Shown here: positions 25,347 through 34,804 of the stretch, one piece after another
Position numbering within the stretch: the first letter of the stretch is position 1
Layout: each line of letters starts with the position of its first letter
Assembly: GCA_963169635.1 (NCBI GenBank)
Contig: CAUJDL010000065.1
Location: 1-64,000 of the forward strand
Reading direction: 5' to 3'
Length of the DNA: 64,000 nt
Source: Bacteroidota bacterium
GTDB taxonomy: Bacteria > Bacteroidota > Bacteroidia > Chitinophagales > Chitinophagaceae
The notes under the pieces: generated by a model
What the model was told of the DNA's origin: nothing
Database searches by the model: none
What the model saw: the letters and a program-made list of their open reading frames with translations, nothing else
Translations under genes and position numbers: made by a program

Positions 25347-28300
25347 ATGAGTAAGTATAAAGAATTTTCAGGGTTACATCTTCCATCAATAGAAAAAGAA
25401 ATATTACAACAGTGGCAACAAACAAATGCTTTTGAAAAAAGTATTAGCATTAGAGAAGGCAAAACACCTTTTGTATTTTATGAAGGTCCGCCAAGTGCTA
25501 ATGGAATGCCAGGTATTCATCATGTAATTTCAAGAACATTAAAAGATTTAGTATGTAGGTATAAAACCATGCAAGGCTTTCAGGTAAAAAGAAAAGGAGG
25601 TTGGGATACACATGGTTTGCCTGTAGAGTTAGGTGTAGAAAAAGAATTAGGCATTACTAAAGAAGATATTGGTAAAAAAATTTCTGTAGAAGATTATAAC
25701 CAAAAATGTAGAGAAGCTGTATTGCGTTATAAAAAAGAGTGGGATGATATTACTACCAAAATGGGCTATTGGGTAGATTTGAATAATCCATACATCACTT
25801 TTGAAAATAATTATATAGAAAGTTTATGGTGGATATTAAAACAACTTTATCAAAAAGGTTTGTTGTATGAGAGTGTAAGTATTCAACCTTATTCTCCTGC
25901 AGCAGGTACTGGTTTATCTTCTCACGAACTTAATCAGCCTGGTACTTATAAAGATGTAAAAGATACTAGTGCTACTGTAATGTTTAAAGTAGTAAAAGAT
26001 AAAAATTCACAATTTCTATTTGATGCAGCTAAAGATGACGAGTTATATTTTTTAGCTTGGACTACTACACCTTGGACACTTCCTTCTAATTTAGGATTAA
26101 CAGTAGGTGCTAATATAGATTATGTTTTAGTAAAAACATTTAGTCCAATTAATCATCAACCTATACAGGTAATTCTTGCAAAAGCCTTACTACATAAGTA
26201 TTTTAAAGCAGAAGGAGAAAGTGCTTCTCTTGAAGATTATACCAAAGAATCAAAAATTATTCCTTATAAAATAACTGCTACTTTCAAAGGAGCAGAGCTT
26301 GAAGGAACTGCTTACGAACAATTATTACCTTTTGAAGCAAATGTTACTGATAACCCAAATGCATTTAAAGTTTTATTAGGAGATTTTGTAACTACAGAAG
26401 ATGGTACAGGCATTGTACATACAGCTCCTGCCTTTGGTGCAGACGATTTTAGAGTTGGTAAAAAATATGATATTGGTATCTTAACCATGGTAGATAGAAG
26501 AGGTAAATTTTTAGCAGGAATTAAAGACGATATATTTTTATATGGTAATGAATATGTAAAAGAAGATTACCTAACAGCAGATGAAAAAGAAGCAGCTTTT
26601 AAAATGCAAAAACAAATTTTAGAAGCTAATGGAAAAGTAAAAGATTTAAAAAAATATTTAAGTGTAGATGATAGAATTGTTTTAAAACTACAAGAAGAAG
26701 GAAAATTATTTAAGAAAGAAAAATACGATCATAATTATCCTCATTGTTGGCGTACAGATAAACCAATTTTATATTATCCTTTAGATGCTTGGTTTATAAA
26801 AACTACTGCACTAAAAGATAGAATGGTAAACCTCAATAAAACGATTAATTGGAAACCAAAATCTACAGGTGAAGGACGCTTTGGCAATTGGTTAGAAAAT
26901 ATGGTAGATTGGAATTTAAGCAGAAGCAGATATTGGGGAACTCCTTTACCAGTTTGGCGTACAGAAGATGGCGATGAAGAAGTTTGTATTGGCAGTATTG
27001 ATGAATTAACAAAAGAATATCAAAAAGCTGTTGATGCTGGTTTTAATAAAGAAGCAAAATTTACCATAGAAAATGCTAAACTTACAATAGACTTACACAA
27101 ACCATTTGTAGATGATATTACATTAGTTGCTGCAAGTGGTAAGCCTATGAAAAGAGTAAATGATTTAGTAGATGTTTGGTTTGATAGTGGTGCAATGCCT
27201 TATGCACAATGGCATTTTCCTTTTGAAAATATTCAAACATTTGCCGAAAATTATCCTGCTAATTTTATTGCAGAAGGTGTAGATCAAACAAGGGGATGGT
27301 TTTATACATTACATGCTTTAGGTTCTTTAATTAAAGAATCTGTACACGAAGAGTTATCAAAACATGGTATTGCTGTTACTGAAGAAAAATATCCAGGTGT
27401 TGCCTATAAAACTGTTGTAAGTAATGGTTTAGTGTTAGATAAAAATGGCAATAAAATGAGTAAGCGTTTGGGTAATGTAGTAAACCCTTTTGAAACTATT
27501 GAAAAATATGGTGCAGATGCTACTCGTTGGTATTTAATTACAAATGCAAGCCCTTGGGATAATTTAAAATTTGATATTGCAGGTATTCAAGAAGTACAAA
27601 GAAAATTTTTTGGTACTTTATACAATACTTATCAATTCTTTGTTTTATATGCTAATGTAGATGGTTTTGCTTTTAAAGAAAATTATATTCCTGTAAATGA
27701 AAGACCAGAAATAGACAGATGGATTTTATCTTCATTAAATACATTAATTAATAAAACTACAGCAGCTATGAACGATTTTGAACCTACTGCTGCTGGGCGT
27801 TTTGTAGAAGAATTTGTAGATGAACATTTAAGCAATTGGTATGTTCGTTTATGCAGAAGAAGATTTTGGAAAGGTGAATATGAACACGATAAAATTTGTG
27901 CTTATCAAACTTTATATGAATGTTTAGAAACTATTGTAAGGCTTATAGCTCCAATATCTCCATTCTTTAGCGATGCAGTTTTTCAAAACTTAAATAGTGT
28001 TACACATCGTTTTACAGAAGCATCTATTCATCATGTACATTATCCAACAGCTAATGAAACTGTTATAGATACTGCATTAGAAGAAAGAATGCAATTAGCA
28101 CAAGATACTTGTTCTTTAGTATTATCTATTCGTAAAAAAGTAAATATTAAAGTAAGACAACCATTACAAAAAGTAATGATACCTGTATTAAATCCTGCAA
28201 TGAAATTGCAATTACAAAAAGTAGAAGATTTAATAAAAAGTGAGGTAAATGTAAAAGAGTTGCAATATGTAACAGAAACTGAAGGTATCATCAAGAAAAA

Positions 28301-28826
28301 AATTAAAGCCAACTTTAAAACTTTAGGCAGCAAGTTAGGTGCTAATATGAAAGAAGCTGCTAATATTATCAGCAACTTTAATCAACAACAAATTGCAGAT
28401 ATTGAAAAAAATGGTTCAATAACTATTCAAATACAACAAACAGCAATTGATATTTTATTAAGTGATGTAGAAATTATAGCAGAAGATATACCAGGTTGGA
28501 GTGTAGCATCTAAAGCAAGTCTTACTGTAGCATTAGATATTACTATAACACCAGCACTACAAAAAGAAGGCGATGCAAGAGAGTTTGTAAATCGTGTACA
28601 AAATATTAGAAAAGAAAGCAATTTTGAGCTAACAGACCGTATATTCGTACAAATAGAACAAAAAGGAGTTGAAGAAGCAATTCAAAACTCATTGAATGAA
28701 CATAAAACCTATATTTGCGGCGAAATTTTAGCTGATTCTATAGATTGGGTAAATACTACTTTACAACAAAGTGTAGAGATAGAAGTAAATGGAAATATGC
28801 TAAATATTGCAGTAACAAAAAAATAA
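25347..28826 (+). CDS. ileS: Isoleucyl-tRNA synthetase
   Basis: A 1159-residue class I synthetase, longer than the roughly 940 residues of E. coli IleRS and in line with the type 2 (eukaryote-like) form. That form often shows lower mupirocin sensitivity (family knowledge, not tested). The HIGH-equivalent is PGIHH at 55-59 and the KMSKR loop is at 703-707. Between them lies the editing domain (about 200-400) with TTPWTLPSN and DGTGIVHTAPAFG. The long C-terminal part replaces the zinc-finger end of type 1 enzymes. It is followed after 7 bases by the DksA-like gene. Confidence 0.96.
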   Translation: MSKYKEFSGLHLPSIEKEILQQWQQTNAFEKSISIREGKTPFVFYEGPPSANGMPGIHHVISRTLKDLVCRYKTMQGFQVKRKGGWDTHGLPVELGVEKELGITKEDIGKKISVEDYNQKCREAVLRYKKEWDDITTKMGYWVDLNNPYITFENNYIESLWWILKQLYQKGLLYESVSIQPYSPAAGTGLSSHELNQPGTYKDVKDTSATVMFKVVKDKNSQFLFDAAKDDELYFLAWTTTPWTLPSNLGLTVGANIDYVLVKTFSPINHQPIQVILAKALLHKYFKAEGESASLEDYTKESKIIPYKITATFKGAELEGTAYEQLLPFEANVTDNPNAFKVLLGDFVTTEDGTGIVHTAPAFGADDFRVGKKYDIGILTMVDRRGKFLAGIKDDIFLYGNEYVKEDYLTADEKEAAFKMQKQILEANGKVKDLKKYLSVDDRIVLKLQEEGKLFKKEKYDHNYPHCWRTDKPILYYPLDAWFIKTTALKDRMVNLNKTINWKPKSTGEGRFGNWLENMVDWNLSRSRYWGTPLPVWRTEDGDEEVCIGSIDELTKEYQKAVDAGFNKEAKFTIENAKLTIDLHKPFVDDITLVAASGKPMKRVNDLVDVWFDSGAMPYAQWHFPFENIQTFAENYPANFIAEGVDQTRGWFYTLHALGSLIKESVHEELSKHGIAVTEEKYPGVAYKTVVSNGLVLDKNGNKMSKRLGNVVNPFETIEKYGADATRWYLITNASPWDNLKFDIAGIQEVQRKFFGTLYNTYQFFVLYANVDGFAFKENYIPVNERPEIDRWILSSLNTLINKTTAAMNDFEPTAAGRFVEEFVDEHLSNWYVRLCRRRFWKGEYEHDKICAYQTLYECLETIVRLIAPISPFFSDAVFQNLNSVTHRFTEASIHHVHYPTANETVIDTALEERMQLAQDTCSLVLSIRKKVNIKVRQPLQKVMIPVLNPAMKLQLQKVEDLIKSEVNVKELQYVTETEGIIKKKIKANFKTLGSKLGANMKEAANIISNFNQQQIADIEKNGSITIQIQQTAIDILLSDVEIIAEDIPGWSVASKASLTVALDITITPALQKEGDAREFVNRVQNIRKESNFELTDRIFVQIEQKGVEEAIQNSLNEHKTYICGEILADSIDWVNTTLQQSVEIEVNGNMLNIAVTKK

Positions 28827-28833
28827 AACGATT

Positions 28834-29763
28834 ATGGCTAACAAAAAACCTGCACCCAAAAAAGCAACAAAGCCAGTGAAAAAAGCAGCACCTGCAAAAA
28901 AAGTTGTTGCAAAACCTATTGCTAAAAAGCCAGTAAAAAAAGCAACACCTGCAAAAAAAGTTGCTACAAAACCTGTAGTAAAAAAAGCAACACCTGCAAA
29001 AAAGGTTGTTGCAAAACCAGTAGTTAAAAAAGTAGAAAAACCAACAAAAAAAGAAGTAGTTGCTAAGAAAGTAGTAGAAAAGCCAATACCCAAAAAAGTA
29101 GAAAAACCAGTGAAAGAAAAAGAACCAAAAGTTGCTAAAGCAAAAAAAATAATTAAGGCAGGTACAGTATTAAAAAAACCTCCTGTAAAACCAGTAAAAG
29201 CAAGTGGTATAGAAAAATCTACTACTGTTATTCCTATGAAAAAAAGACCAATTAAAAAGAAGGAAGAACCAGTAAAAGATGTAAAAATTCCTAAAACAAG
29301 TGTAAAATCAAGTGTACCTTATAAACCAGGTTATACATCTTTAGAAAATAGAACAGAAAAATCTAAACCAAATACACCATTTGTTAGATATAGTGATGCA
29401 GAATTAAATGAGTTTAAAGATTTAATTAATAAAAAACTAGAAGCTGCACAAAAAGAATTAGCCTATTTTCAAGGAGTAATTACAAGAAAAGATGAAGGTG
29501 GCGATAATGAAGAAGGTCGTTATATGACAATGGAAGATGGAAGTTTAAGTATGGAACGTGAGCAAATAGGACAAATGGCAAGCAGAACAATTAGCTTTAT
29601 AGACAACCTAAAGAAAGCATTAGTACGTATAGAAAATAAAACCTATGGTGTTTGTAGAGTTACAGGTAAATTAATTGATAAAGCTCGTTTACGTGTAGTG
29701 CCTCATGCTACTTTAAGTTTAGAAGCTAAATTAGGTTTAGTAAAATCTTCTAATGCTGAATAA
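28834..29763 (+). CDS. DksA/TraR-like protein with Lys/Ala/Pro-rich histone-H1-like tail
   Basis: A 309-residue two-part protein. Residues 1 to about 160 are a low-complexity Lys/Ala/Pro/Val tail with repeats of the type KKATPAKKV, resembling histone H1-like DNA-binding tails. Residues about 175-309 match the Bacteroidota branch of TraR/DksA: a coiled coil and YGVCRVTGKLI...RLRVVPHATLS. The four zinc Cys of classical DksA are reduced to one, Cys274, so no zinc finger can form. It probably binds RNA polymerase or DNA (inference). It starts 7 bases after ileS and ends at a strong terminator. Confidence 0.83.
   Translation: MANKKPAPKKATKPVKKAAPAKKVVAKPIAKKPVKKATPAKKVATKPVVKKATPAKKVVAKPVVKKVEKPTKKEVVAKKVVEKPIPKKVEKPVKEKEPKVAKAKKIIKAGTVLKKPPVKPVKASGIEKSTTVIPMKKRPIKKKEEPVKDVKIPKTSVKSSVPYKPGYTSLENRTEKSKPNTPFVRYSDAELNEFKDLINKKLEAAQKELAYFQGVITRKDEGGDNEEGRYMTMEDGSLSMEREQIGQMASRTISFIDNLKKALVRIENKTYGVCRVTGKLIDKARLRVVPHATLSLEAKLGLVKSSNAE
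28879..29019 (+). repeat. Three near-identical 39-bp repeats in the DksA-like tail
   Basis: Copies begin near 28879, 28936 and 28981 and share AAAAAAGCA-CACCTGCAAAA followed by a GTTG core. They encode KKATPAKKV-type units. The spacing differs between copies (57 then 45 bases) but stays in frame, so the tail can grow or shrink by slippage or recombination. Confidence 0.75.
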
Positions 29764-29785
29764 AAAAATATTTTAATAAAGCTTT

Positions 29786-29808
29786 AAGCCCCGCAAGGGG
29801 CTTTTTTA
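29786..29808 (+). terminator. Terminator after the DksA-like gene
   Basis: A 7-bp stem AAGCCCC/GGGGCTT closed by a GCAA (GNRA) tetraloop is followed by a run of T. It ends the ileS-dksA-like unit. Confidence 0.9.
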
Positions 29809-29846
29809 TTTTCTAACATTCATACTTAATAATTAAACATTTGATG

Positions 29847-29854
29847 TAGATTTG
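29847..29854 (+). promoter_or_regulatory. -7 element of the MBL-fold gene
   Basis: TAGATTTG is an exact TAnnTTTG match ending 5 bases before ATG 29860 (8 before ATG 29863), which predicts a leaderless or near-leaderless mRNA. Confidence 0.5.
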
Positions 29855-29859
29855 ATAAT

Positions 29860-30636
29860 ATGATGTTACCAACATTAACCATAACTTTTCTTGGAACAGG
29901 TACAAGCAGTGGTGTTCCTATGATTGGTTGTTCTTGTAATGTTTGTACATCTACCAATAAAAAAGATAATAGGTTAAGAAGTAGCATTTTAATAGAATCT
30001 AATACCACTACAATTGTTGTAGATACTACCCCAGATTTTAGGTATCAAATGTTAAGAACAAAAACTAAAAAGTTAGATGCTATTTTATTTACTCATCCTC
30101 ATAAAGATCATATTGCAGGTTTAGATGATGTAAGAGCTTTTAATTTTTTCTCTCAACAGCCTATGCATATTTATGCAAACTCATTAACAGAAGAAGCTTT
30201 AAGAAGAGATTTTTATTATGCTTTTAACGATAAAAAATATCCTGGTGTTCCAAACTTATCAATACATACTATTACAACAGAAAGTTTTTTTATAGGAGAT
30301 ATTCCTATACAACCTATACTAGTATGGCATTTAAAAATGCCTGTATTTGGTTTTAGGTTTGGAAATTTTACTTATATAACAGATGCTAATAGAATTGATG
30401 AAGATGAAAAAGAAAAAATAAAACACGCTAAAATATTAGTATTAAATGCTCTTAGAAAAGAAAAACATATATCTCATTTTACATTAGACGAAGCAATAAC
30501 ATTAGCTCAAGAATTACAAGTTAATGAAACATATTTTACACATATAAGTCATCAACTTGGCACACACGATACTATAAACAAACAATTACCTAATAATATA
30601 CAATTAGCTTATGATGGATTACAATTAATAGTTTAA
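29860..30636 (+). CDS. MBL-fold metallohydrolase (PhnP-like)
   Basis: A 258-residue metallo-beta-lactamase-fold hydrolase close to PhnP/lipoate-associated members that cleave phosphodiesters. It has the opening FLGTGTSSGVP and a CSCNVC cysteine trio at 24-29 that binds a structural zinc in PhnP. The active-site motif HPHKDH is at 79-84, and the later WHLKMPVFGFRF and YITDANRID provide further ligands. The natural substrate is unknown. ATG 29860 or 29863 may be used, and the promoter lies directly upstream. An HhH protein gene follows 17 bases later. Confidence 0.87.
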   Translation: MMLPTLTITFLGTGTSSGVPMIGCSCNVCTSTNKKDNRLRSSILIESNTTTIVVDTTPDFRYQMLRTKTKKLDAILFTHPHKDHIAGLDDVRAFNFFSQQPMHIYANSLTEEALRRDFYYAFNDKKYPGVPNLSIHTITTESFFIGDIPIQPILVWHLKMPVFGFRFGNFTYITDANRIDEDEKEKIKHAKILVLNALRKEKHISHFTLDEAITLAQELQVNETYFTHISHQLGTHDTINKQLPNNIQLAYDGLQLIV

Positions 30637-30653
30637 TTAATTTAAAAAACATC

Positions 30654-31556
30654 ATGAAAGAAAAATTTATTAAAGACTATTTTACTTTTTCTAAAAAAGA
30701 AAGAGTAGCTATTGTAATATTAATACTGATTATTATAGCCAGTATTATACTGCCTTTTTTTATAAAACCTTCTCATAAAAAAGTTGCTGTAGATAAAGAT
30801 TTGTTAGCTGCTATTACAACCTTACAAAGCAAACAATCAACCTCAAAGTTTAATAAAGAAAATAATGCAGATACATTATTAACTCAGCAAATACAACTTT
30901 TTTATTTTGACCCTAATACTTTAGATGAAACAGGTTGGCGTAAATTAGGATTAAGAGAAAAAACTATTAAAACAATTATAAATTATGTAAGCAAAGGAGG
31001 AAAATTTAAAAATGCAGAAGACATTAGAAAAATTTGGGGTTTAAGAAAAGATGAAGCAGACCGATTAATACCATTTATAAGAATTGTACAAAATGAAAAT
31101 ACTACTTATAAAAAATATGATAAACAAAAGAATGAACCATCAAAAACAGTTTTATTAGATATAAATATTGCTACTCCTTATCAACTAAAACAAGTACCTA
31201 ATATTGGTAATGCTTATCCTTATAGAATTGTAAACTATAGAGAAAAATTAGGAGGCTATTTAAACTTACAACAATTACATGAAGTTTATGGAATGACAGA
31301 TTCTGTTTATAACAGCATACTACCTTATATATTTATCACAGCAATAGAAATAAAAAAAATAAATATTAATATAGCTACAGAAGAAGAGTTAAGTAATCAT
31401 CCTTATATTAATAAGTCAATAGCAAAAGCTATAATAATTCAAAGAAATAAATATGGTGTATATCAATCAATACAAGAGTTAAAACAAAAAATTATTTTTT
31501 TAAAAGAAGATGTTTTTAATAAAATGGAGCCTTATATAACAGTACAAAATAATTAA
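30654..31556 (+). CDS. Membrane-anchored helix-hairpin-helix (ComEA-like) protein
   Basis: A 300-residue protein with one N-terminal membrane helix (about 17-37) and three ComEA-type helix-hairpin-helix modules: WRKLGLREKTIKTIINYV, DINIATPYQLKQVPNIG and NINIATEEELSNHPYI. This family binds DNA without sequence preference. Here the orientation would place the modules outside the cytoplasm, in line with a role in DNA uptake or envelope-associated DNA binding (inference). It is convergent with the GNAT gene, with only 6 bases between the stop codons. Confidence 0.82.
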   Translation: MKEKFIKDYFTFSKKERVAIVILILIIIASIILPFFIKPSHKKVAVDKDLLAAITTLQSKQSTSKFNKENNADTLLTQQIQLFYFDPNTLDETGWRKLGLREKTIKTIINYVSKGGKFKNAEDIRKIWGLRKDEADRLIPFIRIVQNENTTYKKYDKQKNEPSKTVLLDINIATPYQLKQVPNIGNAYPYRIVNYREKLGGYLNLQQLHEVYGMTDSVYNSILPYIFITAIEIKKININIATEEELSNHPYINKSIAKAIIIQRNKYGVYQSIQELKQKIIFLKEDVFNKMEPYITVQNN

Positions 31557-31562
31557 AGTGTA

Positions 31563-32006
31563 TTAAGTATCTATACTTACATTTATCCATTCATCATCAA
31601 ATGTTGCTTGATATTTTTTATAAAAATTAATAGCAGGTTTGTTCCAAGCTAATACTTGCCAAACAATACCATTTAATTTTTTTTCTTTAGCTTCTTCAAC
31701 TAATCTATCAAATAATAAAGAGCCAATTTTTCTACCACGCATTTCTTCTGTAACAATAATATCTTCTAAATACATTCTTTGTCCCTTCCATGTACTATAT
31801 CTTATATAATACAAAGCAAAACCGTGAATAATATTATTTTCTTCTGCTACAAAACCCCACCAAACAGGGTTTTTGCCAAAACCACTTTCTTCAAAATGAG
31901 CTAAAGAAACAGTTACCTCATTAGGAGCTTTTTCATAAACAGCTAATTCATGTATAAGCTCTAATAATCTTTTACAATCTTTTTGTTCAGCTCTTCTAAT
32001 AGTCAT
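31563..32006 (-). CDS. GNAT family N-acetyltransferase
   Basis: A 147-residue single GNAT domain. The acetyl-CoA-binding motif A is visible as LEDIIVTEEMRGRKIGSLLFDRL (key residues Arg-Gly-Arg-x-Ile-Gly). It is followed by the typical VLAWNKPAINFYKKY near the C-terminus. This resembles the diamine/spermidine acetyltransferase-like branch, but the substrate cannot be told. It begins 16 bases after the end of the isocitrate dehydrogenase gene on the same strand and may be cotranscribed with it. Confidence 0.88.
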   Translation of the reverse strand: MTIRRAEQKDCKRLLELIHELAVYEKAPNEVTVSLAHFEESGFGKNPVWWGFVAEENNIIHGFALYYIRYSTWKGQRMYLEDIIVTEEMRGRKIGSLLFDRLVEEAKEKKLNGIVWQVLAWNKPAINFYKKYQATFDDEWINVSIDT

Positions 32007-32022
32007 TTTTAAAAAGAATTTT

Positions 32023-33477
32023 TTATTGCCCTTGAGCTAAACTATAACTTCTTTTATCGCCCCAACTATTTAATAATTCTAAACTACAAATTTTAAAGTC
32101 TCCACTAAGGCTTACATATAAACCAATAATATCTTGCTGATTTAAAGGTTCGCCATCTACACTTTCAAAACGAGCATTGTATTGGTTTACAAGATTAGTA
32201 TATCTACTACCTGTAGGCCAAACCTGTGTACCACGATTACTAATATTAATTAATTGAAATTTAACCCCAGCATGTCTTAAACATTTTTTAGCCAACTCAT
32301 CTGGTTGTACATTACTTTCAATAAACATATCAACCCCAACAATTTTTTCTGCAATATTTTCTGTTGTTTCCAACATAGGGTTTTTATCTAAATGCAATAC
32401 AGTACATGAGTAAGGTATATCATCTAAACTTGGTTTAGGATTATGTTTAGGTTGTTTGCCAAAGTTGGCAATAATAGCATCTGCAAAAGCAGTAGTATTT
32501 AATGAGTTAGTGTTTTTATCGCCAAAGTCGCCAGTATGTACACCACTTTCTAAAGTATATAATAAAGCATTTTCAATTAAAGTACTACTTTCCATTAAAC
32601 CCAAATGTTGCAACATACCAATACCACTTAATAATAAAGCAGTAGGGTTGGCAATATTTTTTCCTGCAATATCAGGTGCTGTACCATGTACTGCTTCAAA
32701 AATAGAAATATGGTCGCCAATATTTGCACTTGGTGCAAAACCTAAACCACCAACTAATCCAGCACATAAATCACTAACAATATCTCCTTGTAAATTAGTT
32801 AATACAACCACATCAAATAAATCGGGTCTTATCACTAATTTCATACATAAATCATCTACAATTACATCATCAGCTTTTAACTCAGGATATTCTTTGGCTA
32901 TTTCATAAAACACTTCTAAGAATAAGCCATCAGTAATTTTCATAATGTTGGCTTTATGGCCACAAGTAATTCTTTTTGCACCTTTCTTTTTAGCCATTTC
33001 AAAAGCATAACGAATAACTTGTGTACTACCTGGTCGGGTTATAAATCTTCTGCTTAATGCAACATCATGAGTAAGCATGTGTTCTATTCCACCATAAGTA
33101 TCTTCAATATTTTCACGAACAATTGTAATATCTATAGGAATATCTGCTTTACTAAAAACAGTATCTACACCATGTAATGTTTGAAAAGTTCTTTTATTGG
33201 CATAAGTATTCCAAGTTTTACGTGCTGTAACATTTACACTTTTTACACCTTTACCTTTAGGTGTTTCCATTGGACCTTTAAATAAAATACCCAAGTTTTC
33301 AATAGTTTTTTGAGCTTCAGGTGTCATTCCGTTATTATAACCTTTATCAAAAACCCATTTACCCATTTCTACAACTTCATATGCTAATGGAACTTTAGCA
33401 GCATTAAAAATTTTAAGAGTAGCATCCATAATTTCAGGACCAATTCCATCTCCTTTTGCAACAGCTATTTTAATCAT
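32023..33477 (-). CDS. icd: NADP-dependent isocitrate dehydrogenase (long form)
   Basis: A 484-residue enzyme of the isocitrate/isopropylmalate dehydrogenase family, making 2-oxoglutarate from isocitrate in the TCA cycle. It starts IAVAKGDGIGPEIMDATL and has the substrate loop TIVRENIEDTYGG and the metal-binding LQGDIVSDLCAGLVGG. The cofactor region is FEAVHGTAPDIAGKNIANP. A C-terminal domain of about 140 residues follows the catalytic core, as in the Thermus-like and Rickettsia-like long type rather than E. coli Icd. A -7 element lies 20 bases upstream of the ATG. Confidence 0.92.
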   Translation of the reverse strand: MIKIAVAKGDGIGPEIMDATLKIFNAAKVPLAYEVVEMGKWVFDKGYNNGMTPEAQKTIENLGILFKGPMETPKGKGVKSVNVTARKTWNTYANKRTFQTLHGVDTVFSKADIPIDITIVRENIEDTYGGIEHMLTHDVALSRRFITRPGSTQVIRYAFEMAKKKGAKRITCGHKANIMKITDGLFLEVFYEIAKEYPELKADDVIVDDLCMKLVIRPDLFDVVVLTNLQGDIVSDLCAGLVGGLGFAPSANIGDHISIFEAVHGTAPDIAGKNIANPTALLLSGIGMLQHLGLMESSTLIENALLYTLESGVHTGDFGDKNTNSLNTTAFADAIIANFGKQPKHNPKPSLDDIPYSCTVLHLDKNPMLETTENIAEKIVGVDMFIESNVQPDELAKKCLRHAGVKFQLINISNRGTQVWPTGSRYTNLVNQYNARFESVDGEPLNQQDIIGLYVSLSGDFKICSLELLNSWGDKRSYSLAQGQ

Positions 33478-33496
33478 AATACTTCAAATTTGCGTG

Positions 33497-33504
33497 CAAA
33501 AGTA
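33497..33504 (-). promoter_or_regulatory. -7 element of icd
   Basis: The minus strand reads TACTTTTG, an exact TAnnTTTG match, 19 bases from the icd start codon. Confidence 0.55.
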
Positions 33505-33569
33505 AGGTTTGCACAGAGAAGAAATGGTGAAAAACAGGAATTAACGATTGATTAATCATTAAATTAATT

Positions 33570-33600
33570 TTGGTTATGAAAGTTTGTACAGCTACTTTTG
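33570..33600 (+). promoter_or_regulatory. Promoter of the initiator tRNA gene
   Basis: TTG at 33570-33572 (within TTTTGG) and TACTTTTG at 33593-33600 are separated by 20 bases, an excellent match to the Bacteroidota -33/-7 pattern. The mature tRNA begins 15 bases downstream. Confidence 0.75.
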
Positions 33601-33614
33601 CAATCCAATTATAC

Positions 33615-33686
<72 letters not shown>

Positions 33687-33689
33687 CAA

Positions 33690-33723
33690 AAATAAAGCTC
33701 TGATTTTCAGGGCTTTATTTTTT
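33690..33723 (+). terminator. Terminator of the initiator tRNA gene
   Basis: A 14-bp stem with one G-T pair (33690-33703 with 33707-33720) and a 3-base loop is followed by T residues. Confidence 0.85.
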
Positions 33724-33764
33724 AACCTCATTATTTAAGCTACTTATTTTTAGAAAAAATTACA

Positions 33765-34634
33765 ATGAAATCTGGTTTTGTAAACATATTTGGCAAACCT
33801 AATGCAGGAAAAAGTACTTTGCTAAATGCTTTAATTGGTGAAAAGTTAGCAATTGTTTCTCATAAAGTACAAACAACCAGACATAGAATAAAAGGAATTT
33901 TAACAGAAGAAGATAAATATCAAATAATATTTTCTGATACTCCCGGTATTATTGAAACTAAGTATAAGCTTCACGAAAAAATGATGGCTGTAGTAAAAAA
34001 TGCTTTGGAAGATGCAGATATAGCCTTATTAATAGTAGATGTTAATGATAATTTAGAAGAAAGCGATACTATTTTTACTCAACTAAAACTTACTGTACCA
34101 ACTATTTTAGTACTAAATAAAATAGATGAAGCTAAAAATGGAAAAATAGCAGAAGCAGAAAAGTTTTTTGCAGATAAAACTTATGCAAAAAATTTGATAA
34201 AAGTATCGGCATTACAACAACATCATTTAGCTAAATTATTAAGAAAAGTTATTGAGCTTTTACCCGATGGAGAGCCATTTTATAGCGAAGAAGATTTAAC
34301 TGATTTACCCACTCGTTTTTTTGTAGGAGAAATTATTAGAGAAAAAGTGTACGAATTATTTGAAGATGAAATACCTTATCAAGTAGCAGTTATGGTAAAT
34401 GAGTATAAAGAAAAAAGCACTTTAATAAAAATTCAAGCAGATATTATTGTACAAAGAGATACCCAAAAATCTATTATTATTGGTGCTGGTGGTAAAATGA
34501 TAAAACAAATAGGTTCTTTAGCAAGACAAGATATTGAGCAATTTATTGGCAATAAAGTTTTTCTTGAATTGTTTGTAAAAGTAAAACCCAAATGGAGAGA
34601 TAACGAATTACAATTAAAAGAATATGGGTACTAA
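33765..34634 (+). CDS. era: GTPase Era
   Basis: A 289-residue Era GTPase needed for assembly of the small ribosomal subunit near the 3' end of 16S rRNA. GTPase motifs are G1 GKPNAGKST (10-18), G3 DTPG and G4 NKID. The C-terminal KH domain has the loop IIGAGGKMIKQIG, with GAGGKM in place of the usual GxxG context, and ends in KVKPKWRDN. Era usually has Val where Ala14 stands in the P-loop, a minor change. It follows the tRNA terminator and appears to be a single gene. Confidence 0.96.
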   Translation: MKSGFVNIFGKPNAGKSTLLNALIGEKLAIVSHKVQTTRHRIKGILTEEDKYQIIFSDTPGIIETKYKLHEKMMAVVKNALEDADIALLIVDVNDNLEESDTIFTQLKLTVPTILVLNKIDEAKNGKIAEAEKFFADKTYAKNLIKVSALQQHHLAKLLRKVIELLPDGEPFYSEEDLTDLPTRFFVGEIIREKVYELFEDEIPYQVAVMVNEYKEKSTLIKIQADIIVQRDTQKSIIIGAGGKMIKQIGSLARQDIEQFIGNKVFLELFVKVKPKWRDNELQLKEYGY

Positions 34635-34735
34635 AAATTACCTGTCAATTTTATTACATTAAGTATTCTAAAAAAATACACTTTCAGCTTATTTTTAAAA
34701 TTTAAGAAAACTATTAAAAAAACTGTACATTAGCC

Positions 34736-34767
34736 TTTGTTTATTCCATTTATTTACATCAACTTTG
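34736..34767 (+). promoter_or_regulatory. Promoter of mreBCD
   Basis: TTTG at 34736-34739 and CAACTTTG at 34760-34767 (one mismatch to TAnnTTTG) are spaced by 20 bases. The mreB ATG is at 34805. Confidence 0.55.
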
Positions 34768-34804
34768 CACGCTAATAATTTTAAAATTTATATAATTTAC
34801 ATAC

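Noticed and set aside
28879-29019. Spaced direct repeats that might suggest a CRISPR-like array
   Set aside because: Only three copies, unequal spacing, in frame within a coding region and translated as KKATPAKKV units.
28800-29093. Long minus-strand ORF rich in Phe/Ala/Gly opposite the DksA-like tail
   Set aside because: It is the reverse complement of the low-complexity Lys/Ala/Pro repeats; the plus-strand frame has the recognisable DksA-like domain and good context.
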